A stretch of DNA of 42,725 nucleotides from Actinomycetes bacterium (GTDB taxonomy: Bacteria > Actinomycetota > Acidimicrobiia > Acidimicrobiales > SZUA-35), in contig JAJRXF010000197.1 of the NCBI GenBank assembly GCA_024276425.1, positions 1-42,725 of the forward strand, in the 5' to 3' direction. The notes under the pieces are model-generated. The model saw only the letters and a program-made list of their open reading frames with translations. It did not search any database and had not been told where the DNA came from. Positions 1 to 7,494 of this stretch are shown in pieces (position 1 is the first letter of the stretch; each line of letters opens with the position of its first letter). The position numbers and the translations under genes are program-made.

Positions 1-1434
1 ATTAAATCTGGTCGAGAGGGCAGCCTCTAAATCGGGTCGGACTTCCTCGCAGCGGTCGATGACATGGGCATTTGGCAATGCAAAGGAGACCTGATCACCC
101 TCGAGGCCGACGATCTTGCCGAGCCGGAACCTAGCCCGGATTCGCTGAGGTAGCTCATCAAGTAGGTCACCAAAGGACTTGGTCAACTCGTCAAGGGTGA
201 GTACGGAGGGTGAAGCCTGATCCCGGCTGGGTGTTGGTGGCTGAGGCGCCGATTGGGTTGATGGCGCTGACGAATCGGGCTCTGCGGTTTCGGGGGTTGG
301 GGCCTTCTGAATCGGCGAGGTGGTGTTTGCCTGAAGGGCTGCGACCTCGGCTTCCAACGTTTCGATTCGTTGGATAAGTGCCGCGTTGTCGGTGCCGTCG
401 CGCCGGGCCAGTCGAAGAAGGGTGACTTCGAGCGGAACCCTTGGGTCTGGGGACTGACGCATCTCAACCAACGCTTGACCGAGCGATTCCAGTGAGCGAG
501 TTATGGTTGCTGGGCCCAGCTCGCCTGCTAACTCCTGGGCTGAGTTCTGGGCCGCTTCGCTGAGATGACCGAGTGGTGCGCCCATTGAATAGAGGAAGGC
601 GTTGCGTAGAGCGTCGAGCGTGCTTTCTCCAATAATTCTGGGTTCGCGGCCGGTATCTAAGGCTCGTTGCACGATGGCTATCGTTGCGGGTGCGTCCTTT
701 GCTCCGATGACCTTGGCCAGGTCGTGGCCGACGTTGGAGCCCTCGGGCACGCCCCCGGCGGCGGCGACGAGTTCAAGAGCGGACAGGGTGTCTCTGGCCG
801 ATCCACCACCCTGTCGAAGAGCGTATTCGATTCCTGCTTGGTCAACGTCGAGTGCAGCGTCGCCAATGACAAACCGGAGGTGTTCTTCCAGGTCGTCTCC
901 AGGGAGCAAATGAAACTCGAAGTGTTGGGTCCGGCTTCGGATGGTGGGCACAACCTTGTGAGGTTCAGTGGTCGCGAGAACAAAAACTACGTGGTCTGGT
1001 GGTTCCTCGAGGGTTTTGAGCAGTGCATTCTCTGCCCCCGGCGTGAGCATGTGTACCTCGTCCAGTATGTAGACCTTGGTACGACCGGGGGAGCCGAGGA
1101 CAACCTTGGCGATCAGTTCACGGACATCGTCGACCTTGTTGTGTGAGGCTGCGTCCAGTTCGTGGAGATCGAATGACTTGCCTTGTTCGATCTCAATACA
1201 ACTGCTGCAGATAGTGCAGGGCTCACCGTCTTTGAGATTGGAACAATTGAGGGCTTTGGCCAGCACTCGTGCTGTGCTGGTCTTGCCGGTGCCCCTGGGG
1301 CCGCTGAAAAGGTAGGCATGGGAGTGCCGCCCCTCCTTGATGGCTGTTCGCAAAGCCTGAGTGACGTGAGGTTGCCCTTTGATTTGTTCGAAGTTCTGAG
1401 AGCGATAGCGCCGATAGAGAGACTGATAGGCCAC
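1..1434 (-). CDS. dnaX: DNA polymerase III gamma/tau subunit (3' end off window)
   Basis: Clamp-loader ATPase of the replicative polymerase. The frame is open from a GTG at 1434 to base 1 with no stop, giving 478 codons, so the C-terminus lies outside the window. Visible in order: Walker A GPRGTGKT (residues 45-52), four zinc-binding cysteines (64, 73, 76, 79), Walker B-type DEVH (125-128), the sensor-1 region ATTEPHKV, then domain III and a Pro/Ala/Ser-rich linker as in tau. GTG 1434 is the only plausible start: an in-frame TAG lies four codons upstream, and a TAGGAT -10-like box ends 6 nt before the GTG. The SRP RNA gene lies just upstream on the same strand, a pairing known from other bacteria. 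Family assignment is secure. Confidence 0.95.
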   Translation of the reverse strand, partial: MAYQSLYRRYRSQNFEQIKGQPHVTQALRTAIKEGRHSHAYLFSGPRGTGKTSTARVLAKALNCSNLKDGEPCTICSSCIEIEQGKSFDLHELDAASHNKVDDVRELIAKVVLGSPGRTKVYILDEVHMLTPGAENALLKTLEEPPDHVVFVLATTEPHKVVPTIRSRTQHFEFHLLPGDDLEEHLRFVIGDAALDVDQAGIEYALRQGGGSARDTLSALELVAAAGGVPEGSNVGHDLAKVIGAKDAPATIAIVQRALDTGREPRIIGESTLDALRNAFLYSMGAPLGHLSEAAQNSAQELAGELGPATITRSLESLGQALVEMRQSPDPRVPLEVTLLRLARRDGTDNAALIQRIETLEAEVAALQANTTSPIQKAPTPETAEPDSSAPSTQSAPQPPTPSRDQASPSVLTLDELTKSFGDLLDELPQRIRARFRLGKIVGLEGDQVSFALPNAHVIDRCEEVRPDLEAALSTRFN

Positions 1435-1440
1435 CGAGCG

Positions 1441-1446
1441 ATCCTA
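1441..1446 (-). promoter_or_regulatory. -10-like box of dnaX, leaderless type
   Basis: TAGGAT on the minus strand ends 6 nt before the dnaX GTG, so transcription would begin at the start codon. No good -35 is seen. Confidence 0.4.
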
Positions 1447-1481
1447 GCGGTCCGGGGTGACGGCGGGTCCGAAAACCAAAA

Positions 1482-1631
1482 GGCAAACGCCCGCCCTCGC
1501 AAGTGGCGGCCAGACGATCCGCGGCGCCCCGAAGGATCCGCTGAGAGCTGCTGCCTTCCGGCCCTGACTCGGTTCACGGTCTTCAGTCGCACGGGGTCCG
1601 ACCACCACCTGCCAAGGCAGGCGTTTGTGCC
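1482..1631 (-). ncRNA. ffs: Signal recognition particle RNA (4.5S-like)
   Basis: RNA scaffold of the signal recognition particle; its apical loop binds Ffh. The minus strand carries the hallmark domain IV core (CAGGGCCGGAAGGCAGCAGC) around 1549-1568. The flanks fold back on each other: a 17-bp helix without mismatch (with G-U pairs) joins about 1596-1612 to about 1501-1517, and a second run of about 14 pairs continues outward to about 1627 and 1486. A short U-rich stretch follows the 3' end. The estimated length is about 150 nt, longer than the roughly 110-nt E. coli RNA; the ends are set by pairing and are approximate. It sits directly upstream of dnaX. Confidence 0.88.
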
Positions 1632-1736
1632 GCTCACCTTATCGACTTTCGGGGGAAGATCGGCTTCGGCTTCGGGCTCAGCCGGAAATCTGGGAGGGGT
1701 CGTGAGGAGGGATCTGGTCCGGTTAGGATCTTGGGT

Positions 1737-1828
1737 GGAGAGGTCGCATAGTCCGGCTTAGTGCGCTGCCTTGGAAAGGCAGTGTGGGGTCAAACCCACC
1801 GGGGGTTCAAATCCCCCTCTCTCCGCCA
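1737..1828 (+). tRNA. tRNA-Ser (anticodon GGA)
   Basis: The full cloverleaf can be drawn by hand: acceptor GGAGAGG pairs with TCTCTCC, the anticodon stem CTGCC/GGCAG closes the loop TTGGAAA (anticodon GGA, reads UCC/UCU), a long variable arm typical of serine tRNA follows, then a T arm GGGGG/CCCCC and an encoded CCA. A strong hairpin follows 22 nt downstream. Confidence 0.95.
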
Positions 1829-1849
1829 TTGTGATGTGTCAAGACATCG

Positions 1850-1893
1850 GAAACCTTCGAACCCTTAAACCAGGGGTTCGAAGGTTTCGTTTC
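1850..1893 (+). terminator. Intrinsic terminator after tRNA-Ser(GGA)
   Basis: A 14-bp perfect inverted repeat (AAACCTTCGAACCC with its complement) around a 9-nt loop, followed by a short T-containing tail (CGTTTCT). Its placement just after the tRNA fits a rho-independent terminator. Confidence 0.75.
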
Positions 1894-2021
1894 TCCAACG
1901 TCTGGTTCTAGGGAGTTTCAGTGTCGGTCCCGGAGCCTGCTGTTTTCTCTTGGGGTTGTTAAGCGGATTGACTCTGGCGGAGTGTGACTCGAGAAATCTG
2001 GGTTGCCGAGGCGCTGGCTCC

Positions 2022-2027
2022 TACAGT
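2022..2027 (+). promoter_or_regulatory. -10-like box of tadA, leaderless type
   Basis: TACAGT ends 6 nt before the GTG at 2034, the same spacing as at many other genes here. It supports the short TadA start. Confidence 0.4.
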
Positions 2028-2033
2028 GGCCGG

Positions 2034-2486
2034 GTGACTGACGATGAGATGATGGGCCTGGCCTTGGCCGAGGCCAGGGCTGCCCTCCAACACGGTGATG
2101 TGCCGGTTGGGGCGGTGGTGATTCGAGAGGGCGAGGTGTTGGCCTCTCGACACAATGAGCGTGAGCTGAGCGGGGACCCGACGGCTCACGCCGAGGTGCT
2201 AGCTCTTCGAGACGCCGCCACCGCGGTGGGCAGTTGGCGCCTGGATGATTGCACTCTGGTGGTGACCCTTGAGCCTTGCTTGATGTGCGGCGGGGCCGCA
2301 GTGAATGCTCGGCTTGGGCGGTTGGTCTATGGGGCACCAGATCTGAAGGCTGGCGCCTGTCTCAGCTTGTACAACGTATGTGATGACCCGCGACTGAATC
2401 ATCGGGTCGAGTTGACCCCAAGAGTGCGGGCTGAGGAGTGTGGACAACTGTTGGAGGAGTTTTTTGCACTTAGGCGAGATTCTTGA
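2034..2486 (+). CDS. tadA: tRNA adenosine(34) deaminase TadA
   Basis: Zinc deaminase converting A34 to inosine in tRNA-Arg(ACG). The 150-residue protein has the cytidine-deaminase-fold signature: HAE at 52-54 (zinc ligand plus catalytic Glu) and PCLMC at 81-85 (two zinc Cys), with the GDVPVGAVV entry motif at 21-29. The frame is open further upstream to 1950, but residues before VTDDEMMG resemble nothing in the family; GTG 2034 gives the usual length and has a TACAGT box 6 nt before it. The 3' end overlaps the convergent alkylation-repair gene by 17 bp. A generic cytidine deaminase is less likely because of the PVGAVV/HAE/PCxMC pattern and length. Confidence 0.9.
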   Translation: MTDDEMMGLALAEARAALQHGDVPVGAVVIREGEVLASRHNERELSGDPTAHAEVLALRDAATAVGSWRLDDCTLVVTLEPCLMCGGAAVNARLGRLVYGAPDLKAGACLSLYNVCDDPRLNHRVELTPRVRAEECGQLLEEFFALRRDS

Positions 2487-3150
2487 GGGCCTCGCGCCGG
2501 GTTAGTCCGGACAGGGTGGCGACATTGTCCCCGACGAAGCTCTGAACGGCCTGGGGGTTGGTCTTGGCGTATTCGCGCAGTGCCCAGCCAAGGGCCTTGC
2601 GGATGAAGAACTCAGTGCTGATTGCTTGCGTGGCGCAGTAGGAGAAAAGCCGATCGGCATCGGTGTTCTGCTTGTACTTCAGTTGATGGAGGATGGCGGT
2701 TCGGGCCACCCATATGTGGTCGCTGAGGATCCAGTTGTCCATATCCTTGGAGAGTTCGGCGTGGTTGGCTACCAGGGGGCCAATGGTGTTGGAGGCCAGA
2801 GTGTCGACGGTGTCCCACCAGGGTTTGGTCTCGATCAGGTTACGTAGCTTGGGTAGGGCCGTGGGGGAAAGTTTGGTCGAGCCGCGTCGTAGGGCGTCGC
2901 AGGCAATGTATTGAAATTCTCGTTCTGGCTCATCCCAGCAGAGTTCGGCGAACTCAAGCAGTTCGGCTTCGGTGGCATGCTTCACCGCGTTGATTACGGG
3001 ACGCTGTAGCACTTTGCGGATGGGTGAGGGGACCCCGAGAAAGTCGAATCGGTCCTTCATGTAGGCAGCCATTGGTTCGGCCTTGGCCGAGTCGGCTGCG
3101 TCTTCGAGGTCTTGGCGGAGCTCTGGAACACGGTCGGGGAGGGCGATCAT
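2470..3150 (-). CDS. DNA alkylation repair protein, AlkD-like HEAT-repeat glycosylase
   Basis: 226 residues, nearly all helical, matching the AlkD/AlkC-type family that excises N3- and N7-alkylated purines. Family hallmarks include YMKDRFDFLGVPSPIRK near the N-terminus, the EREFQYIA segment, the active-site-region motif KPWWDTVDTLASN, and SDHIWVARTAILHQLKYK. Length fits single-domain AlkD proteins (about 220-240 aa). It converges on tadA with a 17-bp overlap and is probably transcribed alone. Family assignment is firm; the exact lesion specificity is not visible. Confidence 0.88.
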   Translation of the reverse strand: MIALPDRVPELRQDLEDAADSAKAEPMAAYMKDRFDFLGVPSPIRKVLQRPVINAVKHATEAELLEFAELCWDEPEREFQYIACDALRRGSTKLSPTALPKLRNLIETKPWWDTVDTLASNTIGPLVANHAELSKDMDNWILSDHIWVARTAILHQLKYKQNTDADRLFSYCATQAISTEFFIRKALGWALREYAKTNPQAVQSFVGDNVATLSGLTRREALKNLA

Positions 3151-3242
3151 GGGTCAGTGGTAGCACCGAGGTAGGTCGCGTTGCCAGCATCAGGGGCCGA
3201 ACACGGTCGCGTCCGGGCGCTGAGGGCGCTAGCCTCGCCTGC

Positions 3243-3333
3243 GGAAGGTTGCCAGAGCGGACGAATGGGGCGGCCTCGAAAGCCGTTGTAGCACTCAGTG
3301 TTACCAAGGGTTCGAATCCCTTACCTTCCGCCA
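3243..3333 (+). tRNA. tRNA-Ser (anticodon CGA)
   Basis: Acceptor GGAAGGT pairs with ACCTTCC. The anticodon stem GCGGC/GCCGT closes CTCGAAA, anticodon CGA (reads UCG). A long variable arm, the T arm GGGTTCGAATCCC and an encoded CCA follow. tRNA-Ser genes are common integration sites, and the DNA downstream holds a truncated gene, but no second copy of the tRNA 3' end was seen here. Confidence 0.95.
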
Positions 3334-3619
3334 CAAGGGCCCTGATCAGCTACGTTTCTACCGGGACTAGCTGGATCGGGGCCTTCCTCGTTCGATGGAA
3401 GAAAACGAGGCGCGGACACTGTACGGACACTAGGAAAAGGCAAGAAGGCGTTCTGGCGAACAAAGACATCAACAGTTCTTGGGGTCCTGTACCTTCTCCT
3501 CATACTGAAGATCGATGGGCGTCGAAGATCAGATTTGCCAGAGGGCTCCTCGTTTGGCGGGTCCTGTTGCGAGACGACGAGGGTCTGCGCTGATGTCGCC
3601 AATGTCTCTCTCTTGATGG
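3334..3619 (+). other. Non-coding or decayed stretch after tRNA-Ser(CGA)
   Basis: No frame on either strand gives a recognisable protein. A short direct repeat (CGGACAC twice, 4 nt apart) lies near 3414-3431. The stretch runs into a 5'-truncated transporter, so it may be debris from a deletion or an old insertion at the tRNA. Confidence 0.4.
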
Positions 3620-4255
3620 GTGTGTCGTTCCTCATTGGTGGCTCGGGTAACTGCCGGACTGCGCCATGTGTGGTCTCATCCGGCGCTACGTCCTCTTGCC
3701 CTCAGCGTGGCAACCTTCTCCTTTGTCGGGGCTGCAGGCAATGCGGTGTTTGTGGTGCTGATCACGGAGCGGGTTGGCCTTGGAGAGTTCGGATTCGGGT
3801 TGGTATTGAGTGTCGACGCAATGGTGTCTGTTCTCGCAACCTTCTTTGTCGCCCGCCTCATCCGACGCACGAGCCACTCGGTGAGTATGCGGTTCAGCAT
3901 CGTGTGTTTCACCACCGGCTCGTTGCTCTTCGGCCTCAGCACTGTCGCCGTAGTTGCCTTCCTAGCTGCCGCAATCAACGGACTGGCCGATCCAACCTGG
4001 AACATCGTGTCCTCGACCGTTCGCCAACGACTTGTGCCAGATGAGGTCTTTGGCCGAATGTTGACCGCATATATCTTCATTGGCTGGGGAATGAGACCGC
4101 TGGGAGCGCTACTTGGAGGTGTGGTCGCGCAGGCATGGGGAGTTGAATGGGTGTTTATTGCTGCGGCAGCCGTGGTCGGATCGATGTCGATTACTGCTCG
4201 GCCAATGTTACGGAGAGTTGATGCCGCCATGGGCGAGCAGCTTGACAATACCTGA
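3620..4255 (+). pseudogene. MFS transporter, C-terminal half only
   Basis: About 210 residues resembling the second half of a major facilitator permease: an inter-domain stretch ending ATAGLRHVWSHPALRPL, then about six hydrophobic segments, with DPTWNIVSSTVRQRLVPDEVFGRMLTAY-type loop features (RQRLVPDEVFGR is typical of the EntS/MFS_3-like group). The usual N-terminal six helices are absent: the frame is closed by a TGA at 3614-3616 and nothing upstream in any frame looks like the missing half. It is therefore probably a 5'-deleted remnant rather than a functional half transporter. Its last codons contain the -35 box of the following carbonic anhydrase gene, which may have preserved this DNA. 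Confidence 0.7.
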
Positions 4256-4276
4256 AATGTACGTATATTCGTACTT
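4242..4276 (+). promoter_or_regulatory. Near-consensus promoter with -10 nested in an inverted repeat
   Basis: TTGACA (4242-4247), a 16-nt spacer and TATATT (4264-4269). The -10 is exactly enclosed by the perfect inverted repeat GTACG-N6-CGTAC (4259-4274). The ATG lies 7 nt after the -10, so the mRNA would be leaderless. A repressor dimer on this palindrome would block RNA polymerase directly. Confidence 0.65.
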
Positions 4277-4813
4277 ATGTCATCCACTTTAGACATGCTT
4301 CTCGATGCCCACCAGGCGGTTAGTGACCCACGCCGCGGTCAAGTCCCGGTACATGAACCCAAGGCTGCCATCCTGACATGCTCAGACGCCAGAGTGCCGC
4401 CGTCGGTGATCTTTGATCAGCCAGCCGGGAGCTTGTACGTGGTCCGAGTCGCTGGCAATACTGCCACTCCTTCGGCGATCGCCAGTCTTGACTATGCCGT
4501 GTCTGCTCTAGGCGTTGAGCTCATTATGGTGCTTGGCCACACCAACTGTGGCGCCGTGGGAGCGGCTTGCCGGCGAGAGTGTGGGGGATTTCTCGAACCG
4601 CTCACTCGACAGATATGTGATCTGATCCCAGACGCTGAGGAGCCACAGGTTGATCTGATCACCGAGCAAAACGTGCAGGCAACAATCACCGGCCTAACCG
4701 CAGCTCACACTCCGACCGGTGAGGCTATTCGCAGTCGGAATCTTGTTGTTCAGGGAGTGATCTATGACCTGGCTTCCGATCGAATTAAGGTGCTGACACC
4801 GACCCAGATCTGA
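4277..4813 (+). CDS. Beta-class carbonic anhydrase
   Basis: Interconverts CO2 and bicarbonate. The 178-residue protein has the beta-class zinc site: CSDARVPP (Cys plus the Asp-Arg dyad) near residue 36 and GHTNCGAVGAA (His and Cys) near 88, with the RVAGN motif between. It is a compact beta-CA of the size found in actinobacteria. It stands alone between truncated genes with a strong leaderless promoter covered by a palindrome, suggesting repressor-controlled expression. The activity is inferred from the conserved metal site; no obvious residue is missing. Confidence 0.9.
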   Translation: MSSTLDMLLDAHQAVSDPRRGQVPVHEPKAAILTCSDARVPPSVIFDQPAGSLYVVRVAGNTATPSAIASLDYAVSALGVELIMVLGHTNCGAVGAACRRECGGFLEPLTRQICDLIPDAEEPQVDLITEQNVQATITGLTAAHTPTGEAIRSRNLVVQGVIYDLASDRIKVLTPTQI

Positions 4814-5027
4814 ATGACGGAGCGGGGCCGAAGTACCCATGTTGACTTCTCGATTTGGTCCCACATTGAAAATGGAGGCATTCTCCGGTCGAGCATGTTT
4901 TGTGGCCACTGCGGCCGTTCTCGTCATCCGTCTTGGGCCTAACGGTGTCTTCACCATCACGATGACCAGTGCTGCATCTACGACGCAGGTCGACGTCGAG
5001 CCAGCCGGACCGATTCTTCCCGTCAAC

Positions 5028-5055
5028 CCATTGGTCGGATGCCATTGGTCGGATG
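5028..5055 (+). repeat. 14-bp exact tandem duplication
   Basis: CCATTGGTCGGATG occurs twice head to tail (5028-5041, 5042-5055) in the non-coding stretch 4814-5079, which otherwise shows no convincing gene on either strand. Confidence 0.8.
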
Positions 5056-5079
5056 GTTACCAGGCGTATTCGGGCTGAC

Positions 5080-5440
5080 TCAACGAGTTGTCGGAGTCAG
5101 AATCTCAACGGTGAACCTTGCTCCACCAAGTGGGCTGACCCCGGCCGTCGAGGTGCCGCCATGAGCCTGTGCCACCTCCCGGACAATGGCGAGTCCAAGC
5201 CCACTTCCCCTTACATCGCGAATCCGACCCTCATCCAAGCGAGTGAAGCGATTGAAGATGCGCTCACGTTCAGTTGTTGGAACACCCTGACCGTCGTCAT
5301 CGATGCTTAGCGTAACGAGGTCTCCGTCTCGGCGAAGCGCAACTCGAATCTCTGATCGAGCATGTCGGTCGGCGTTGGCCAGAAGATTCTGAATCACTCG
5401 ACCAAGCTGACGGCCGTCGCCGGCCACAATCGGGGGAACC
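5080..5440 (-). pseudogene. Sensor histidine kinase, catalytic ATPase domain only
   Basis: About 120 residues forming the end of a two-component sensor kinase: N box QNLLANADRHA, G1 box DDDGQGVP, F box IFNRFTRL and G2 box GSGLGLAIV, ending in the usual GGARFTVEI strand and a TAG/TGA-terminated tail. The sensor region, membrane helices, HAMP and His-containing dimerisation domain are missing. Kinase homology stops at about 5436, exactly where opposite-strand homology to an FtsX-type permease begins. The few residues before PPIVAGDG are probably junction sequence. It cannot autophosphorylate, so it is most likely a deletion remnant. Confidence 0.75.
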
Positions 5441-5629
5441 ATCGGTGTTGGGATTGGAGCTCTCGTTACGGTTGGCTACGCCAAGGGGCAGGACTGGACG
5501 GTGAGCGTGCCGCTCGGGGGCCTGGCTGCCGGCGTCGCTGCGGCGCTCCTCATTGGCACCATTGCTGGTCTGTATCCGGCAATTCGCGCTGCCCGGCTTG
5601 ACCCAGCTGAGGCCGTTCGTCCGGCCTAG
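5432..5629 (+). pseudogene. ABC transporter permease (FtsX/MacB type), C-terminal fragment
   Basis: The last ~65 residues of an FtsX-domain permease: GGTIGVGIGALV (start of the penultimate helix), a hydrophobic last helix LAAGVAAALLIGTIAG, and the family-typical end LYPAIRAARLDPAEAVRP followed by TAG. No start codon or upstream part of the permease exists; the sequence to the left is the back-to-back kinase fragment. The TAG lies 16 nt from the convergent stop of the next gene. Confidence 0.75.
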
Positions 5630-5645
5630 CGGTGGCAGAACTGGG

Positions 5646-6449
5646 CTAGTAGCCAGCGAGAAGGGTACGGAGAATCTCCAGCTGTGCTGGACCACCGGTG
5701 GCCTTGATCCGACCCGGTTGGTCTGGCATCCGGCCCCAAAGCAGCAGAAGCCTGGCGGCAGGATCGGCGAGAATCTCTCCCCTGGCTGATCTAGCCTCGG
5801 CCTCGCCAGCATCCTGGTTAAAGCTGACACCCTCCAGCGTGACCAGGATGTCAGGCTGGTTCTCAGTGGTTAGCACGAGGCTGTCCGATGTGGGCGCTCC
5901 ACCCGAGGCCCCGACACCACCTGGTTTGGCGTGTTGGGCGGCCTGAGCTCGGCTGGTCAGAGCACTACCAAGAGCGAGGACGGCATGGGTGGTCAGATCC
6001 GGGTGGGACAGGAGTTCGTTCGAGACGTCGTCATCGCCGACTAGGTCCCAACGATGCAGGGCATATTCACTTCTGGCATGGGTGACAAAGGCGGCGATGG
6101 GCATCTGCCGGTCAACCCAGGGAGTGACTGCATTGGGGTCGACGGCCAGGGATTTTGAAACAGCGGCCGACATGCGGTCATGGTTTTCTGACAATTCGGT
6201 GCGCAACTGGTCGAAGGCCATCGCGTGAAACGGGGCCTCGCGTTCCTCAAGGGCGCGTGTCGGAGGAACGGCTTCGGCACCGCCAGAATTGAAGGCCTCA
6301 ACGTTGCGAGCGATCTCGGCCGCGCCAGCAACCAGATGGGCCATCAACGCATGCGCCGTCCACAAAGGGCACTTGGTGAGTTGACCCGGGTCCAGATTGG
6401 CGGTCGTGGACATGAATGCGTCAGCCTCAGCCACAGTGGCAGTGGTCAT
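5646..6449 (-). CDS. MDMPI-fold (DinB-like) mycothiol-type maleylpyruvate isomerase family protein
   Basis: 267 residues resembling actinobacterial MDMPI-domain proteins (DinB-like four-helix bundle). Putative metal ligands are visible: a His in ALMAHLVAGA near residue 38 and the EYALH pair (E-x3-H) near 130, followed by the RWDL motif common to the family. The C-terminal third resembles the small alpha/beta domain often attached to this fold. The start ATG 6449 is supported by TAGAAT ending 6 nt upstream. True substrates are rarely known; a thiol-dependent isomerase or transferase is inferred. A second family member lies at 9182-9988. Confidence 0.75.
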   Translation of the reverse strand: MTTATVAEADAFMSTTANLDPGQLTKCPLWTAHALMAHLVAGAAEIARNVEAFNSGGAEAVPPTRALEEREAPFHAMAFDQLRTELSENHDRMSAAVSKSLAVDPNAVTPWVDRQMPIAAFVTHARSEYALHRWDLVGDDDVSNELLSHPDLTTHAVLALGSALTSRAQAAQHAKPGGVGASGGAPTSDSLVLTTENQPDILVTLEGVSFNQDAGEAEARSARGEILADPAARLLLLWGRMPDQPGRIKATGGPAQLEILRTLLAGY

Positions 6450-6455
6450 GGTGAC

Positions 6456-6461
6456 ATTCTA
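6456..6461 (-). promoter_or_regulatory. -10-like box, leaderless type
   Basis: TAGAAT on the minus strand ends 6 nt before the ATG at 6449, a good -10 match with the spacing seen throughout the window. Confidence 0.45.
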
Positions 6462-6766
6462 GTTGGGTGTTGTTTCGGGCTGGGCCGAAACGTTTTGGGC
6501 GGTCTCCATGGTCCCGAACGACGAAGCGTCGGCCGAAATTTGGCTTGATCCACAGTGGGGTGCGGTTCGTGGGCTGGCCCCGACAATGACAGCGAATAAG
6601 TCCTCAACCCTGGCTGAGAAACCTCACTAGGGGACAAATGGGGGAAAGCCCGGATCCGAACTTTATGTCGCCGCGGTCATGCTGGACAAATGTGCGTACC
6701 GGCCACTCCCTTATTGATCCTGACGCGAACTCTTCCCGCGACATCTCCCGCAGTGGAATCCCATTC
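6462..6766 (+). other. Intergenic stretch upstream of the sigma factor gene
   Basis: No convincing gene on either strand. It contains a small palindrome CCGAAACGTTTTGG near 6486-6499, possibly regulatory. Nothing else is recognised. Confidence 0.3.
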
Positions 6767-7300
6767 ATGAGCACGTTTTTCGCCCTAGAAGATCAGTTAC
6801 TCCCCGAGCTAAGTTTCTAAGACTTCTATCGACACAATCAGTCGATTATCGCCGAGAGTTTGGCGGCGTCGTTGGGAGACCAGGAGCTCGGATTCGAGGC
6901 CACCGATGAGGCTATGAGCAGGGCCTTTCAACGTTGGAGCGATGTCTCCTCCTACTCCAACCCCCAGGGCTGGGTCTTCCGGACGGCGAGCAACTGGGCT
7001 ATTTCTGTTCTTCGCCGCCGCAAAACCGGGCGCACCAAGGAGAAGGTGGTCGCCCACTCCCTTGGCCTTTTTGATCAGCTTTGGCTTGACCAACGAAGCG
7101 ATGTCGATTTGGTTGGCGCCGTTAGCCGCCTCAACGATGACCACCGAATGGTGATTGTGCTCCGTTTCTACGCCGACAAGTCGATCAATCAAATCGCCCA
7201 AGAGTTGGAGATTCCCAACGGTACAGTCAAAAGCCGTCTCAGTCGGGCATTGCTGAGTCTGCAGCGTGACCTTTCCCAAGAGAGCAAACCTGGCGCCTAG
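6767..7300 (+). pseudogene. ECF-type RNA polymerase sigma factor with in-frame TAA
   Basis: From the TAA onward the frame encodes a compact sigma-70 ECF protein: sigma-2 region (DFYRHNQSII, then LGFEATDEAMSRAFQRW and NPQGWVFRTASNW), a short linker and sigma-4 with the helix-turn-helix INQIAQELEIPNGTVKSRLSRAL. Sigma-2 homology begins immediately after TAA 6818-6820. The same frame is open before it from ATG 6767 (MSTFFALEDQLL), which has a TGGAAT box 7 nt upstream. The codons read TTC-TAA-GAC-TTC; the family favours an acidic residue there (F-E-D-F), so one G-to-T change from GAA would explain it. Only a TTG at 6860 could restart translation, losing helix 1 of sigma-2. No anti-sigma gene follows. 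Confidence 0.6.
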
Positions 7301-7494
7301 AGCGGGAATCCTCCTCCATCACCAGGGGTTATTCCCTATGAGCCGTACCCGGATGAGGCCGTCGGGTTGACTACGGTTTGTACAGATTCGGGTTCGCAGC
7401 CTCCCGACACCAAACATTTCGATGTTCAAGTGCTCTTCGGCTCGCGCTCGCACTGCCCGTCGCGCCATCCTGTTCTGAAAGTCAGAGATTATTA

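Noticed and set aside
667-1146. A 159-codon plus-strand frame inside dnaX
   Set aside because: It is the antisense of the conserved dnaX ATPase domain and has no independent support.
4839-5078. A 79-codon plus-strand frame after the carbonic anhydrase gene
   Set aside because: No ribosome site or -10 box, no recognisable motif, and it includes a tandem duplication; probably chance.
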